Below are positions 16,580 through 25,432 of a stretch of 64,000 nucleotides of DNA, piece after piece. The position numbers and the translations under genes were made by a program. The stretch is taken from the NCBI RefSeq assembly GCF_014637085.1, contig NZ_BMEU01000010.1:1-64000 (forward strand), in the 5' to 3' direction. The notes beneath the pieces were generated by a model. That model saw only the letters and a program-made list of their open reading frames with translations. It searched no databases and was not told the origin of the DNA. This DNA is from Comamonas phosphati (lineage in GTDB: Bacteria > Pseudomonadota > Gammaproteobacteria > Burkholderiales > Burkholderiaceae_C). Numbering within the stretch: position 1 is the first letter of the stretch; each line of letters starts with the position of its first letter.

Positions 16580-19500
16580 ATGTCTGACACAGTTGTTTTG
16601 CGCGGGCCCGAGCGGCCGGATTTGCTGCGCCATGAGGTGCTGGCCGATATTTTCGAGGCCACGGCTTCCGTCCTCCCCGACCAGATCGCGCTGATCGAGG
16701 GGCAGGGCGACCAAGTTCGCCAGCGCAGCTATGCCGAGCTCAACGCCGACGCCGACCGCGCCGCGCACCGGCTGATCGAGGCCGGCGTGCGCCCCGGCGA
16801 CATGGTGGGCCTGTGGCTACCGCGCGGCATCGAGCTGCTGACGCTGCAGCTGGCCATTGCCAAGACCGGCGCGGCCTGGCTGCCTTTCGATGCCGAAACC
16901 CCGACCGAGCGCATCGCCACCTGCCTGGAAGACGCCGCTGCCCGCGCGCTATTGATCACAGAGCAGCAAGCACAGGTGGTGCAAGCGCAAACCGGCATTT
17001 CGGCTCGAATCCTCGCCGACACCGCGCTGCTGGCGCCGCTGCCCGCAGACACGGTGCTGCGCCGCCGCGAAGGCGCGCTGCCAGAGCACCCGGCCTATGT
17101 GATCTATACCAGCGGCTCCACCGGCAAGCCCAAGGGCATTGCCATCACCCAGGGCAGCATCTGCCACTTCCTGCGCAGCGAAAACGCGCGCCTGGGCGTG
17201 CGCCAGAGCGACAAGGTCTACCAGGGCTTCTCGGTGGCCTTCGACATGTCGTTCGAGGAGATCTGGATCAGCTACCTCGTCGGCGCGACGCTGTGGCTGG
17301 CGCCGCGCGAGATCGCCGGCGACCCCGAGGCGCTGCCGCGCGCGCTGATAGCCCAGCAGGTGACGGTGCTGCACGCCGTGCCCACGCTGCTGGCGCTGTT
17401 CGCCCAGGACGTGCCCAACCTGCGCCTCATCAACCTCGGCGGCGAGATGTGCCCCGAGACACTGGTCGCGCGCTGGGCCCACCGGGGTGATGGTGGTTCG
17501 CGCCAGATGTTCAACACCTACGGCCCCACCGAGGCCACGGTGTCGGCCAGCCTGGCCGAACTCCAAGCGGGTGAGCCGGTGACCATAGGCACGCCGCTGC
17601 CCAACTACGGCCTGGTGGTGGTGCAGGTGATCGACGCGGACAGCTTTCCGGCCGGCACCGCGCCCACGCTGGTCGGGCTGCCGCAAGGCGAGGTCGGCGA
17701 GCTGTGCATCACCGGCCCTGGCGTGGCTGCGGGCTACCTGGGCCGCCCCGATCTGACGGCCGAGAAGTTCCTCGCCAATCCCTGGGCCAACGGCCCGCAC
17801 GACACCCGCCTGTACCGCACCGGCGATCTGGCCCGCATCGACGAGCACGGCCAGATCCACTGCCTGGGCCGGGCCGACGACCAGGTCAAGATCCGCGGTT
17901 TCCGCGTGGAGCTCGGCGAGATCGAGGCCGTGCTGGCCCGGCAGCCGGGCGTGGGCACCACGGCGGTGCTGCTGCGCCGCGACGACGGCATCGACCAGCT
18001 CGTGGCCTTTTATGTCCCCACCGAGGCGTCGCCTTCGCATGCGGCGCTGCGCAATGCGCTGGCCGAACGCCTGCCGCCCTATATGGTGCCCGCGCGCTTC
18101 GAGGCGCTGGCCGAGATGCCGCGCCTGACCTCGGGCAAGATCGACCGCAAGGCACTCAAGGCCATGGAGCTGTCCGCCGCTGTGGACAGCGCCGACTCCG
18201 ACACGCCCCGAACCCCGGCCGAGCAAGTGCTGTTCGCCGCGCTGGCCCAGCTCTTTCCGGGCCAGTCCATCCGCCGGACCCTGGACTTCTTCAGCGACCT
18301 GGGCGGGCATTCGCTGTTCGCGGCCCGGCTGACCTCGCTGCTGCGCGCCGACGCGCGCTTTGCCGGGGCTTCGGTCAGCACCATCTACCAGCAGCGTCGC
18401 GTCGGCGCGATTGCCGAGGCACTGCAGGCGGGAATGCAGCAGCAAGAGGCGGCCGCAATCGCCGGATGGGAGCGGCCGTTCCGCATCCACTCGGCATGGC
18501 GGCGCTGGCGCTGCGGCACGGCGCAGGCAATGGCGATTCCGCTCCTGGTGCTGATCAAGATGGCACAGTGGCTGGCGCCCTTCTTCACCTACCACTTCTT
18601 CACCGGCGACGAGACCGATTCGGTCTGGTTCGCCGTGACCATGTCGGTGCTGGCCTTCGCCATCGCCACGCTGGCCGAATTCGCCATCGCCTGGGCCGGC
18701 AAATGGCTGGTGGCCGGACGCCTCAAGCCCGGGCGCTATCCGCTGTGGGGATGGACCTACTTTCGCTGGTGGTTTGCCGACCGGCTGGTGGAAGCCGTGC
18801 CCATCGCCATGATCACCGGCTCGTCGCTGCACCCGCTGTGGCTGCGCGCGCTGGGTGCCAGGGTGGGAGTCGAGACCAATCTCGGTTCGATGACGGTGCG
18901 CGCGCATGACCTGCTCGCCATCGGCGACGGCGCGAGCATAGGCAACGCGGTGAATCTGGAGAACGCGCGTGTCGAAGGCGGCGAGCTGGTGCTGGGCCGC
19001 ATCGACATCGGCAACGAGGCCTGCATAGGCTCGTACGTGGTGCTCGAGGGCAATACCCGCCTGGAAGACTGGGCGCACCTCGAAGGCCAGTCGGCGCTGG
19101 CCGACGGCGCGGTGCAGCCGGCCCGCACGGTATGGTCCGGCTCGCCCGCGCGCGAGACCGGGCGCTTCGATCCGGCCAGCCTGCCGCCGCGCCAGCCCGC
19201 CGGCCCGGCGCAGCAGGCCTGGGAGATGCTGGTCTACCTGGGCGGCGGCCTGCTGATCGCCACGCTGTTCTTCATGCCGGTCTTCCCTACCTTCATGCTG
19301 ATCGACGTGCTCGACGTGGACGCCATCTCGGTGCGGCCGCTGATCGAGGACGGCACCGTGGACGCCGTGGGCGCATTCGTGCTGCGCCTGCTCAAGTTCT
19401 TCGTGCTGGCGCTGCCCGCCAGCGCGGTGCTGGTGGCCTGCACGGTGCTGGTGGCGGCGCTGGTGCGCTACCTGTTCCTGCCCCGCACCCGGGCCGGCAC

Positions 19501-20671
19501 CTGGTCGGTGCACAGCGGCCGCTATCTTGGCAAGTGGCTGGTCAACCAGATCCAGGAAGCCAGCCTGGGCACGCTGCACGGCATCTACGCCACGGTGTAT
19601 TCGTCCACCTGGTATAGGCTGCTGGGCGCCAAGGTGGGCAAGCAGACCGAGCTGTCCACCGCGCTGGGCGTGGTGCCCGACATGCTGACGCTGGGCGACG
19701 AATGCTTTGTGGCCGATGCCGTGATGCTGGGCGACGAGCACATCGACGGCGGCTGGATGACGGTCAAGCCCACGGTGGTCTCGCGCCGCAGCTTCATCGG
19801 CAACGGCGCCTACGTGCCCGACGGTTCGACCATCCCCGAGAACGTGCTCATCGGCGTCATGACCGCCGTGCCGCGCAACGCCGACATGCAAAGCGGTGAC
19901 ACCTGGCTGGGCGCGCCCGCCATCAACCTGCCGGCGCGCGAAGTGGCCCAGGGCTACCCCGAGCACCTGACCTTCGCGCCCTCGGCCTGGCGGCGCCTGG
20001 GCCGTGGCCTGGTCGAAGCCGCCCGCATCGCCGCACCCCATGCCCTGGTCATCGCCGTGGGCTATGCCATCGTGCTCGACGCCATGCCCCTGGCCGCCAA
20101 GGGGCACTGGGGCGACGTGGTGCTGGACCTGGCCGTGTCGGGCGTGGTCTTCGGCATGGTGGCGTTCTTCCTGGTGGCGCTGTTCAAGTGGCTCACCGTG
20201 GGGCGCTACGGCAGAAAGGCCGTGCCCATGTGGACGCCCTTCGTCTGGCTCTCCGAGGCCGCGACCAATATGTACGAAGGCATCGCGGTGCCCAACTTCC
20301 TGCGCTATCTGCGCGGCACGCCCTGGCTGCCGCTGGCGCTGAACCTGATGGGCAGCCGCATCGCCGCCAGCGCCTACCTGGACACCACCGACATCACCGA
20401 GCACGACTGCGTGACCATAGGCGCGCACAGCGAGCTGAACGCGCTGTGCTGCCCGCAGACCCATCTGTTCGAAGACCGGGTGATGAAGATCGACCATGTG
20501 ACGATAGGCAGCCGCGTGACCATGGGTGCGCGCTGCACCGTGCTGTACAGCGCCAGCGTGGGCGACGGCGTGCAGCTCGGCCCGCTGACCCTGGTGATGA
20601 AGGGCGAGACCCTGCCCGACCGAACGCGCTGGGAGGGCGCGCCGGCCGTGCCCGGCGCCGTGCGCATCTGA
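16580..20671 (+). CDS. Pls/PosA-type membrane-bound single-module peptide synthetase
   Basis: A 1363-residue protein laid out like epsilon-poly-L-lysine synthetase (Pls). Adenylation domain about 20-530, with YTSGSTGKPKG near 176 and LTSGKIDRKAL at its end; carrier domain with the phosphopantetheine serine in GGHSL at S578; then six membrane segments (about 650-672, 683-710, 882-907, 937-967, 1147-1170, 1180-1205) separating three left-handed beta-helix-like domains (about 757-853, 1013-1103, 1254-1350). In Pls these tandem C-domains join aminoacyl units without a normal condensation domain. It has no thioesterase. The start codon ATG at 16580 follows 159 bases after the AttH gene. The 3-prime end overlaps the PPTase start. 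The monomer is not known; a hand-aligned specificity code is D-M-E-H-I-L-T-V-S-K. Confidence 0.88.
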   Translation: MSDTVVLRGPERPDLLRHEVLADIFEATASVLPDQIALIEGQGDQVRQRSYAELNADADRAAHRLIEAGVRPGDMVGLWLPRGIELLTLQLAIAKTGAAWLPFDAETPTERIATCLEDAAARALLITEQQAQVVQAQTGISARILADTALLAPLPADTVLRRREGALPEHPAYVIYTSGSTGKPKGIAITQGSICHFLRSENARLGVRQSDKVYQGFSVAFDMSFEEIWISYLVGATLWLAPREIAGDPEALPRALIAQQVTVLHAVPTLLALFAQDVPNLRLINLGGEMCPETLVARWAHRGDGGSRQMFNTYGPTEATVSASLAELQAGEPVTIGTPLPNYGLVVVQVIDADSFPAGTAPTLVGLPQGEVGELCITGPGVAAGYLGRPDLTAEKFLANPWANGPHDTRLYRTGDLARIDEHGQIHCLGRADDQVKIRGFRVELGEIEAVLARQPGVGTTAVLLRRDDGIDQLVAFYVPTEASPSHAALRNALAERLPPYMVPARFEALAEMPRLTSGKIDRKALKAMELSAAVDSADSDTPRTPAEQVLFAALAQLFPGQSIRRTLDFFSDLGGHSLFAARLTSLLRADARFAGASVSTIYQQRRVGAIAEALQAGMQQQEAAAIAGWERPFRIHSAWRRWRCGTAQAMAIPLLVLIKMAQWLAPFFTYHFFTGDETDSVWFAVTMSVLAFAIATLAEFAIAWAGKWLVAGRLKPGRYPLWGWTYFRWWFADRLVEAVPIAMITGSSLHPLWLRALGARVGVETNLGSMTVRAHDLLAIGDGASIGNAVNLENARVEGGELVLGRIDIGNEACIGSYVVLEGNTRLEDWAHLEGQSALADGAVQPARTVWSGSPARETGRFDPASLPPRQPAGPAQQAWEMLVYLGGGLLIATLFFMPVFPTFMLIDVLDVDAISVRPLIEDGTVDAVGAFVLRLLKFFVLALPASAVLVACTVLVAALVRYLFLPRTRAGTWSVHSGRYLGKWLVNQIQEASLGTLHGIYATVYSSTWYRLLGAKVGKQTELSTALGVVPDMLTLGDECFVADAVMLGDEHIDGGWMTVKPTVVSRRSFIGNGAYVPDGSTIPENVLIGVMTAVPRNADMQSGDTWLGAPAINLPAREVAQGYPEHLTFAPSAWRRLGRGLVEAARIAAPHALVIAVGYAIVLDAMPLAAKGHWGDVVLDLAVSGVVFGMVAFFLVALFKWLTVGRYGRKAVPMWTPFVWLSEAATNMYEGIAVPNFLRYLRGTPWLPLALNLMGSRIAASAYLDTTDITEHDCVTIGAHSELNALCCPQTHLFEDRVMKIDHVTIGSRVTMGARCTVLYSASVGDGVQLGPLTLVMKGETLPDRTRWEGAPAVPGAVRI
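16949..17001. repeat. Possible palindromic repeat remnant in the adenylation domain
   Basis: An AT-richer patch, CTATTGATCACAGAGCAGC followed by a CAAGCGC arm, resembles the intergenic palindrome at 44863-44912 in block order. It codes for a variable loop before A3 of the adenylation domain. Similarity is weaker than for the miaA/PPTase pair. Confidence 0.3.
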
Positions 20672-21273
20672 TGCAGATCCAGCCCTGCGCCTTCGACGGC
20701 TGGCGGCAGGCCGGCGCGCCGCGGGTGCGGCTGGTGCAGGGGCTGACCCTGGAGCGCGACCAGGCACGGCAGCAGGCCCGTGCCGCCTTGCGGGCCTGCC
20801 TGGCGCCGGAACTGGGCTGTGCCGAGAGCGAGTTGCACCTCACCAGCCTCAGCAACCAGGCACCTCGGGTGCTGCTGCGCGGCCAGCCGCTGGCCGCGCC
20901 ACACTGCTCCATCAGCCATGCGCCCGGACGGGCGTTGCTGGCCTGGCACGGGCAGGGGCCGGTCGGCATCGACCTCCAGCCGGTGGACGCCACGGTGTCG
21001 CGCAGCGAGCTGGAAGGCGTGGCACAGCTGTTTCTAGGCAAGAAAACCGCTCAAACCTTGATGCTTATTGAGCAAGACGCTTCTTTTTTTGAAGCATTCA
21101 CGACTGCCTGGACGCGGCACGAGGCCCGCCTCAAATGCGCGAGCCTGGGGCTGGCCGAATGGAGCGGAGCACTGGAGGTGCAACTGGCGGATATCCGCAG
21201 CGCGGCGGTGCCCCTGGGCCATGGTTATGCGGGGGCGGTGGCCTGGCGGACTGGCTCTCAGACGCCAGGCTGA
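20671..21273 (+). CDS. 4-prime-phosphopantetheinyl transferase (Sfp/Gsp superfamily)
   Basis: Transfers phosphopantetheine from CoA to carrier-domain serines. The 200-residue product has the magnesium-site block GPVGIDLQPVD, where the usual third-position acid of the ID-x-E motif is Q, and the second motif as AWTRHEARLK. The start overlaps the synthetase stop by one base, so the obvious client is S578 of the synthetase. Residues about 124-143 between the motifs are coded by an AT-rich repeat-like patch. The frame from 20188 that includes this gene overlaps the synthetase in another frame and is not used. Confidence 0.85.
   Translation: MQIQPCAFDGWRQAGAPRVRLVQGLTLERDQARQQARAALRACLAPELGCAESELHLTSLSNQAPRVLLRGQPLAAPHCSISHAPGRALLAWHGQGPVGIDLQPVDATVSRSELEGVAQLFLGKKTAQTLMLIEQDASFFEAFTTAWTRHEARLKCASLGLAEWSGALEVQLADIRSAAVPLGHGYAGAVAWRTGSQTPG
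21042..21098 (+). repeat. Short palindromic-type repeat lying in the PPTase frame
   Basis: The patch runs from GAAAACCGC to GCTTCTTTTTTTGAAGCAT. The last 19 bases match the miaA patch (opposite strand) at 17 positions. It stands out by its T7 run inside a gene of about 68 percent GC and adds roughly 19 in-frame residues between the two catalytic motifs. Confidence 0.5.
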
Positions 21274-21282
21274 TCGAAACGG

Positions 21283-21305
21283 AAAAACCAGGGCCCATGC
21301 CCTGG
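21283..21305 (-). terminator. Rho-independent terminator of the liv operon
   Basis: CCAGGGC (21288-21294), loop CCAT, GCCCTGG (21299-21305). On the minus strand it is followed by T5, and it lies eight bases beyond the livM stop. It may also stop transcription from the PPTase side, where the T-run is further away. Confidence 0.75.
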
Positions 21306-21312
21306 CTGGATC

Positions 21313-22314
21313 TCATTTTTTGCGCTGCAGCCAGGCGATCAGCTCGCCCATGATGCCGCGGCGGAACAGCAGCACGCACAGCACGAAGATCAGGCCCGTG
21401 GCGATGGTCACGGACTCGCCCAGCGTGGAGAACCAGTCTATGCCCGTGGTGTGCACCATGAAGGTGCCGAAGTCGCCGATCTTGTTTTCCAGCGCCACGA
21501 CCACGGCCGAGCCCAGCAGCGGACCCGAGAGCGTGCCCAGACCGCCCATCAGCGTCATCAGGATCACATGGCCCGAGGTGGTCCAGTGCACGTCGGACAG
21601 CGTGGCGAAGCCCAGCACCACGGTCTTGAGCGAGCCGGCCAGCCCCGTGAGCGCGGCCGAGATCACGAAGGCCAGCAGCTTGAAGCGGTTGACGTCGTAG
21701 CCCAGCGAGATGGCGCGCGGCTCGTTCTCCTTGATGGCCTTGAGCACCTGGCCGAACGGCGAATGGATGGTACGCACGATGAGCAGAAAGGCCAGCACCA
21801 CGATGGCCAGCGTCACGTAGTACATGGTCAGGTCGCTGTCCAGGTCGAGCAGGCCCAGCAGCTTGCCGCGCGGCACGCCCTGCAGGCCGTCCTCGCCGCC
21901 CGTGAACGGCGCCTGCAGGGCGCCGAAGAACAGCATCTGGGCCAGCGCCAGCGTGATCATCGCGAAATAAATGCCCTGGCGGCGGATGGCCAGCCAGCCG
22001 AACACCAGGCCCAGCAAGGCGCCAAAGCCCGTGCCCAGCAGCATGCCGATCTCGGGGGTGACGGCCCAGGCCTTGACGGTATAGCCGGTGACATAGGCCG
22101 CGCCCCCCAGAAAGGCCGCATGGCCGAAGGACAGCAGGCCCGTATAGCCCAGCAGCAGATTGAAGGCCGAAGCAAACAGCGCGAAGCACATGAGCTTCAT
22201 CACGAACACGGGATAGGCGCCCAGGAACGGCGCGGCGATCAGGCCCAGCAGCAGCAGGCCGTAACCCCAGGGCGCAATGCGTTGAACAAGCATCTTGGAT
22301 TTCATATCAGTCAT
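21313..22314 (-). CDS. livM: Branched-chain amino acid ABC permease LivM
   Basis: A 333-residue inner-membrane permease with about ten hydrophobic segments and the family blocks GYTGLLSFGHAAFLG and KAIKENEPRAISLGYD, the latter the coupling loop to the ATPase. With LivH it forms the channel of a branched-chain amino acid-type importer. It is the last gene of the leftward operon livG-livF-binding protein-livH-livM and is separated from livH by a repeat copy. The substrate could be an amino acid, amide or urea-like compound. Confidence 0.93.
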   Translation of the reverse strand: MTDMKSKMLVQRIAPWGYGLLLLGLIAAPFLGAYPVFVMKLMCFALFASAFNLLLGYTGLLSFGHAAFLGGAAYVTGYTVKAWAVTPEIGMLLGTGFGALLGLVFGWLAIRRQGIYFAMITLALAQMLFFGALQAPFTGGEDGLQGVPRGKLLGLLDLDSDLTMYYVTLAIVVLAFLLIVRTIHSPFGQVLKAIKENEPRAISLGYDVNRFKLLAFVISAALTGLAGSLKTVVLGFATLSDVHWTTSGHVILMTLMGGLGTLSGPLLGSAVVVALENKIGDFGTFMVHTTGIDWFSTLGESVTIATGLIFVLCVLLFRRGIMGELIAWLQRKK

Positions 22315-22442
22315 TCATGGCGCTGCGCAACGCCCACAGCTTATGTAACTGGCGTGACCCAAGTGCGGGACGGCCAGCAAGGGCCGCCCCGCAGCAAAGG
22401 CCGTCGTCCCCCTTGGGGGAAGACGCGAAGCGGCTCAGGGGG
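22315..22442 (+). repeat. Dispersed ~120-bp intergenic repeat, copy A
   Basis: Nearly fills the gap between livH and livM. Its core (about 22362-22442) is almost identical to copy B at 25433-25557: one substitution and a two-base indel over about 80 bases. It contains a CCCCCTTGGGGG hairpin and ends in GGCTCAGGGGG. Confidence 0.85.
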
Positions 22443-22449
22443 TATTTCA

Positions 22450-23334
22450 TTATTTTTCTTTGCCGAAGAGGCCAGCGGGGCGAATCAGCAGAACGATCAC
22501 CATGATGAAGAAGACGACGGTGGACGATGCCTCGGGCCAGAACACCTTGGTCAGGCCTTCGATCACGCCCAGCCCCAGGCCGGTGACGATGGAACCCATG
22601 ATGGAGCCCATGCCGCCGATCACCACCACGGCGAACACCACGATGATGAGGTTCTGCCCCATCAGCGGCGTGACCTGGTAGACCGGCGCGGCCAGCACGC
22701 CGGCGAAGGCGGCCAGCGCCGCGCCGAAGGCATAGGTCAGCGTGATCATGACGGGCACGTTCACGCCGAAGGCTTCGACCAGGCGCGGGTTCTCGGTGCC
22801 CGCGCGCAGGTAGGCGCCGATGCGGGTCTTCTCGATCACGAACCAGGTCGCGATGCAGACCACGATGGAAGCCAGCACCACCCAGGCGCGGTAGTTGGGC
22901 AGCACCATGAAGCCCAGGTTGGTGGCGCCGTCGAGCAGCTCGGGCGTGTCGTAACCCAGGCCCGAGACGCCGTAGACCGAGCGGAACAAGCCCTCGATCA
23001 GCAGCGACAGCCCCAGCGTCAGCAGCAGGCCGTAGAGATGGTCGAGCTTGTAGATCCAGCGCAGCAGAAAGCGCTCTATGAGCACACCGAAAAGTCCCAC
23101 CAGCACGGGAGCCAGGATCAACATCACCCAGTAGTTGATCTCGAAATAGCTCATGGCCATCCAGGTGAACATGGCCCCGAGCATGAACAGTGCGCCGTGC
23201 GCAAAGTTGATGACGTTGAGCAGGCCGAAGATCACGGCCAGACCCAGGCTCAGGATTGCGTAGAACGAACCGTTGACCAGCCCCAGAAGGAGCTGGCTCA
23301 TCAGGCCCGGCAATGAAACACCGAAAATTTCCAT
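22450..23334 (-). CDS. livH: Branched-chain amino acid ABC permease LivH
   Basis: A 294-residue permease with about eight membrane segments and the signatures NGSFYAILSLGLAVIFG and NVINFAHG near the N-terminus and GVNVPVMITLTYAFGAALA as coupling region. Length and motifs match LivH. It partners LivM; the operon also supplies two ATPases and the periplasmic binding protein. Confidence 0.94.
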   Translation of the reverse strand: MEIFGVSLPGLMSQLLLGLVNGSFYAILSLGLAVIFGLLNVINFAHGALFMLGAMFTWMAMSYFEINYWVMLILAPVLVGLFGVLIERFLLRWIYKLDHLYGLLLTLGLSLLIEGLFRSVYGVSGLGYDTPELLDGATNLGFMVLPNYRAWVVLASIVVCIATWFVIEKTRIGAYLRAGTENPRLVEAFGVNVPVMITLTYAFGAALAAFAGVLAAPVYQVTPLMGQNLIIVVFAVVVIGGMGSIMGSIVTGLGLGVIEGLTKVFWPEASSTVVFFIMVIVLLIRPAGLFGKEK

Positions 23335-23384
23335 GAGAGGTACGCTGGTGGGTAGTCGATAAGCGTCAGGACCGGAGCATCAGA

Positions 23385-24581
23385 TCACTTCCAGGCCGCG
23401 CACTTGGTCTCGGCCTTGGTGGTCCACACCGTGTCGGCGGGCAGGGTCTGCAGCACCTTCAGGTAGTCCCAGGGCTTCTTGGATTCGCTGGGCTTCTTGG
23501 CTTCCACCAGGTACATGTCGTGCGCGAAGGTGCCGTCGGGGCGGATGGAGCCCTTGGCATAGAAGTCGTGGATGGGCGTGCTCTTGAGGTAGGCCATCAC
23601 CTTCTCGGCGTTGGTGGTCTTCACGGCCTCGACGGCCTTCAGGTAGTTCATCACGGCCGAGTAGTCGGCCGCCTGCACATCGGTGGGCATGCGCTTGGTC
23701 TTGGCGAAGAACTTGCTGGCGAACTTGCGCGTCTCGTCGTTCATGTCCCAGTACCAGCTGGTGGTGAGCAGCAGGCCCTCGGTGTTCTTCAGGCCCAGGC
23801 TGTGGATGTCGGTCAGAAAGACCAGCAGGCCCGCGGTCTTCATGGTCTTGTTGATGCCGAATTCCTTGGCCGCCTTGATGGCGTTGATGGTGTCGCCGCC
23901 CGCGTTGGCCAGACCCAGGATCTGGGCCTTGGAGTTCTGGGCCTGCAGCAGGAAGGACGAGAAGTCCGAGGCATTGAGCGGGTGCCTGACCGAACCCAGC
24001 ACCTGGCCGCCCTTGGCCTTGATCACGGCCGTGGTATCGGCTTCCAGCGCATGGCCGAAAGCGTAGTCGGCCGTCAGGAAGAACCAGGTCTTGCCGCCGC
24101 GGTCCACCACGGCGCCGCCCGTGCCTTTGGCCAGTGCCACGGTGTCATAGGCGTAGTGGATGGTATAGGGGTTGCACTGATCGTTGGTCAGCGCCGAGGA
24201 GCCCGCGCCGTTGTTGATGTGCACGCGCTTCTTCTCGTTGGCCACCTGCGAGACGGCCAGGGCCGTTCCCGAGTTGGTGCCGCTGAACACCAGCGAGATG
24301 TTCTGGGTGTCGATCCATTCGCGCATCTTCGATGCCGCGATGTCGGCCTTGTTCTGGTGGTCCGCGCTCAGCAGTTCGATGGGCTGGCCCAGCGCCTTGC
24401 CGCCGAAGTCGTCGATGGCCATCTGCATGGCGATCACGCCATTCTTGCCCTCCACGTCGGCATAGAGGCTGGACATGTCGGTCACGAAACCGATCTTCAC
24501 TTTTTCCTGGGCCTGCACCAGGGGGCTGGCCAGGCCGGCGGCCACCAGCATGCACGACAGAACGCTCAATTTTGCTTTCAT
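23385..24581 (-). CDS. Periplasmic substrate-binding protein of the liv-type importer
   Basis: A 398-residue type I periplasmic binding protein. Signal peptide of about 25 residues ending VQAQ, then KVKIGFVTDMSSLYAD and the two-lobed amino-acid-binding fold (Peripla_BP_6). It captures substrate outside and delivers it to LivHM. Start ATG at 24581 with AAGGAG six bases upstream; the GTG just before is too close to the ribosome site. The binding protein sits between the ATPase and permease genes. The ligand may not be leucine: this subgroup also includes binders of aromatic acids, amides and urea. Confidence 0.92.
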   Translation of the reverse strand: MKAKLSVLSCMLVAAGLASPLVQAQEKVKIGFVTDMSSLYADVEGKNGVIAMQMAIDDFGGKALGQPIELLSADHQNKADIAASKMREWIDTQNISLVFSGTNSGTALAVSQVANEKKRVHINNGAGSSALTNDQCNPYTIHYAYDTVALAKGTGGAVVDRGGKTWFFLTADYAFGHALEADTTAVIKAKGGQVLGSVRHPLNASDFSSFLLQAQNSKAQILGLANAGGDTINAIKAAKEFGINKTMKTAGLLVFLTDIHSLGLKNTEGLLLTTSWYWDMNDETRKFASKFFAKTKRMPTDVQAADYSAVMNYLKAVEAVKTTNAEKVMAYLKSTPIHDFYAKGSIRPDGTFAHDMYLVEAKKPSESKKPWDYLKVLQTLPADTVWTTKAETKCAAWK

Positions 24582-24659
24582 CACGGTCTCCTTGGGTCGG
24601 GGTGGTTTGTTGTCAGCGGGTCAATGAAGCAAAAAATCCAGGAATCGGTTGCAAAAGGC

Positions 24660-25379
24660 TCAGACGCCCAGCAGCTCGTTGAGCACCGGCATCTTGGCCT
24701 CAAGTTCGGCGGCGCCGAAGCGCTCCACCACATGGCCGTGCTCGACCACGTAGAAGCGGTCGGCCAGCGGCGCGGCAAAGCGGAAGTTCTGCTCCACCAT
24801 GACCACGGTATAGCCCTTGGCGCGCAGCGTGGTGATCATGCGTGCCAGCGCCTGCACGATCACGGGCGCCAGGCCTTCGGAAATTTCGTCGAGCAGCAGC
24901 AGCCGCGCGCCCGTGCGCAGGATGCGGGCCACGGCCAGCATCTGCTGCTCCCCGCCCGACAGGCGCGTGCCCTGGCTGTGGCGGCGCTCGTAGAGATTGG
25001 GGAACATCCCGTAGATTTCCTCGATGCTCATGCCCGCCTCGCCGGCCTTGAGCGGCGGCGGCAGCATCAGGTTTTCCTCGCACGAGAGACTGGCGAAGAT
25101 GCCGCGCTCCTCGGGGCAGTAGCCCAGGCCCAGGTGGGCAATCCGGTGCGTGGGCATATGGATGGTCTCCACGCCGTTGATCCGGATCGAGCCCTTGCGC
25201 GCGCCCGTCAGCCCCATCACGGCACGCAGCGTGGAAGTGCGTCCCGCGCCGTTGCGGCCCAGCAGCGTGACCACCTCGCCCGGCTGCACCACCAGGTCCA
25301 TGCCGTGCAGCACATGGGATTCGCCATACCAGGCATTCAATCCCTTGATCTCCAACGCCGGAGTGCTTGTCTTATTCAT
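24660..25379 (-). CDS. livF: Liv-type ABC ATPase LivF
   Basis: A 239-residue ATPase that powers the LivHM channel. It has the signature RLSGGEQQMLAVARIL and Walker B RLLLLDEISEGLAP. Walker A reads GRNGAGRTS at 41-49: the normally essential lysine is arginine R47 (codon CGC). Start ATG at 25379 (MNKTS) is preferred over the upstream M in the 25394 frame. Followed after 78 bases by the binding-protein gene. Confidence 0.92.
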   Translation of the reverse strand: MNKTSTPALEIKGLNAWYGESHVLHGMDLVVQPGEVVTLLGRNGAGRTSTLRAVMGLTGARKGSIRINGVETIHMPTHRIAHLGLGYCPEERGIFASLSCEENLMLPPPLKAGEAGMSIEEIYGMFPNLYERRHSQGTRLSGGEQQMLAVARILRTGARLLLLDEISEGLAPVIVQALARMITTLRAKGYTVVMVEQNFRFAAPLADRFYVVEHGHVVERFGAAELEAKMPVLNELLGV

Positions 25380-25432
25380 GGTTCGTCTGTCCAAGGCATA
25401 TCACTCAAAACAGGCACGGCCGAAGCCAGCCA

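Noticed and set aside
16949-20767. 1272-codon open frame opposite the synthetase
   Set aside because: It runs antisense to a gene with clear motifs from end to end. Long antisense frames are expected in GC-rich coding DNA, and its composition (His/Gln/Ala-rich) is typical of such shadows.
21241-21270. Inverted repeat GCCTGGCG/CGCCAGGC at the end of the PPTase gene as a terminator
   Set aside because: It lies inside the coding region and has no following T-run; the better terminator is at 21283-21305.
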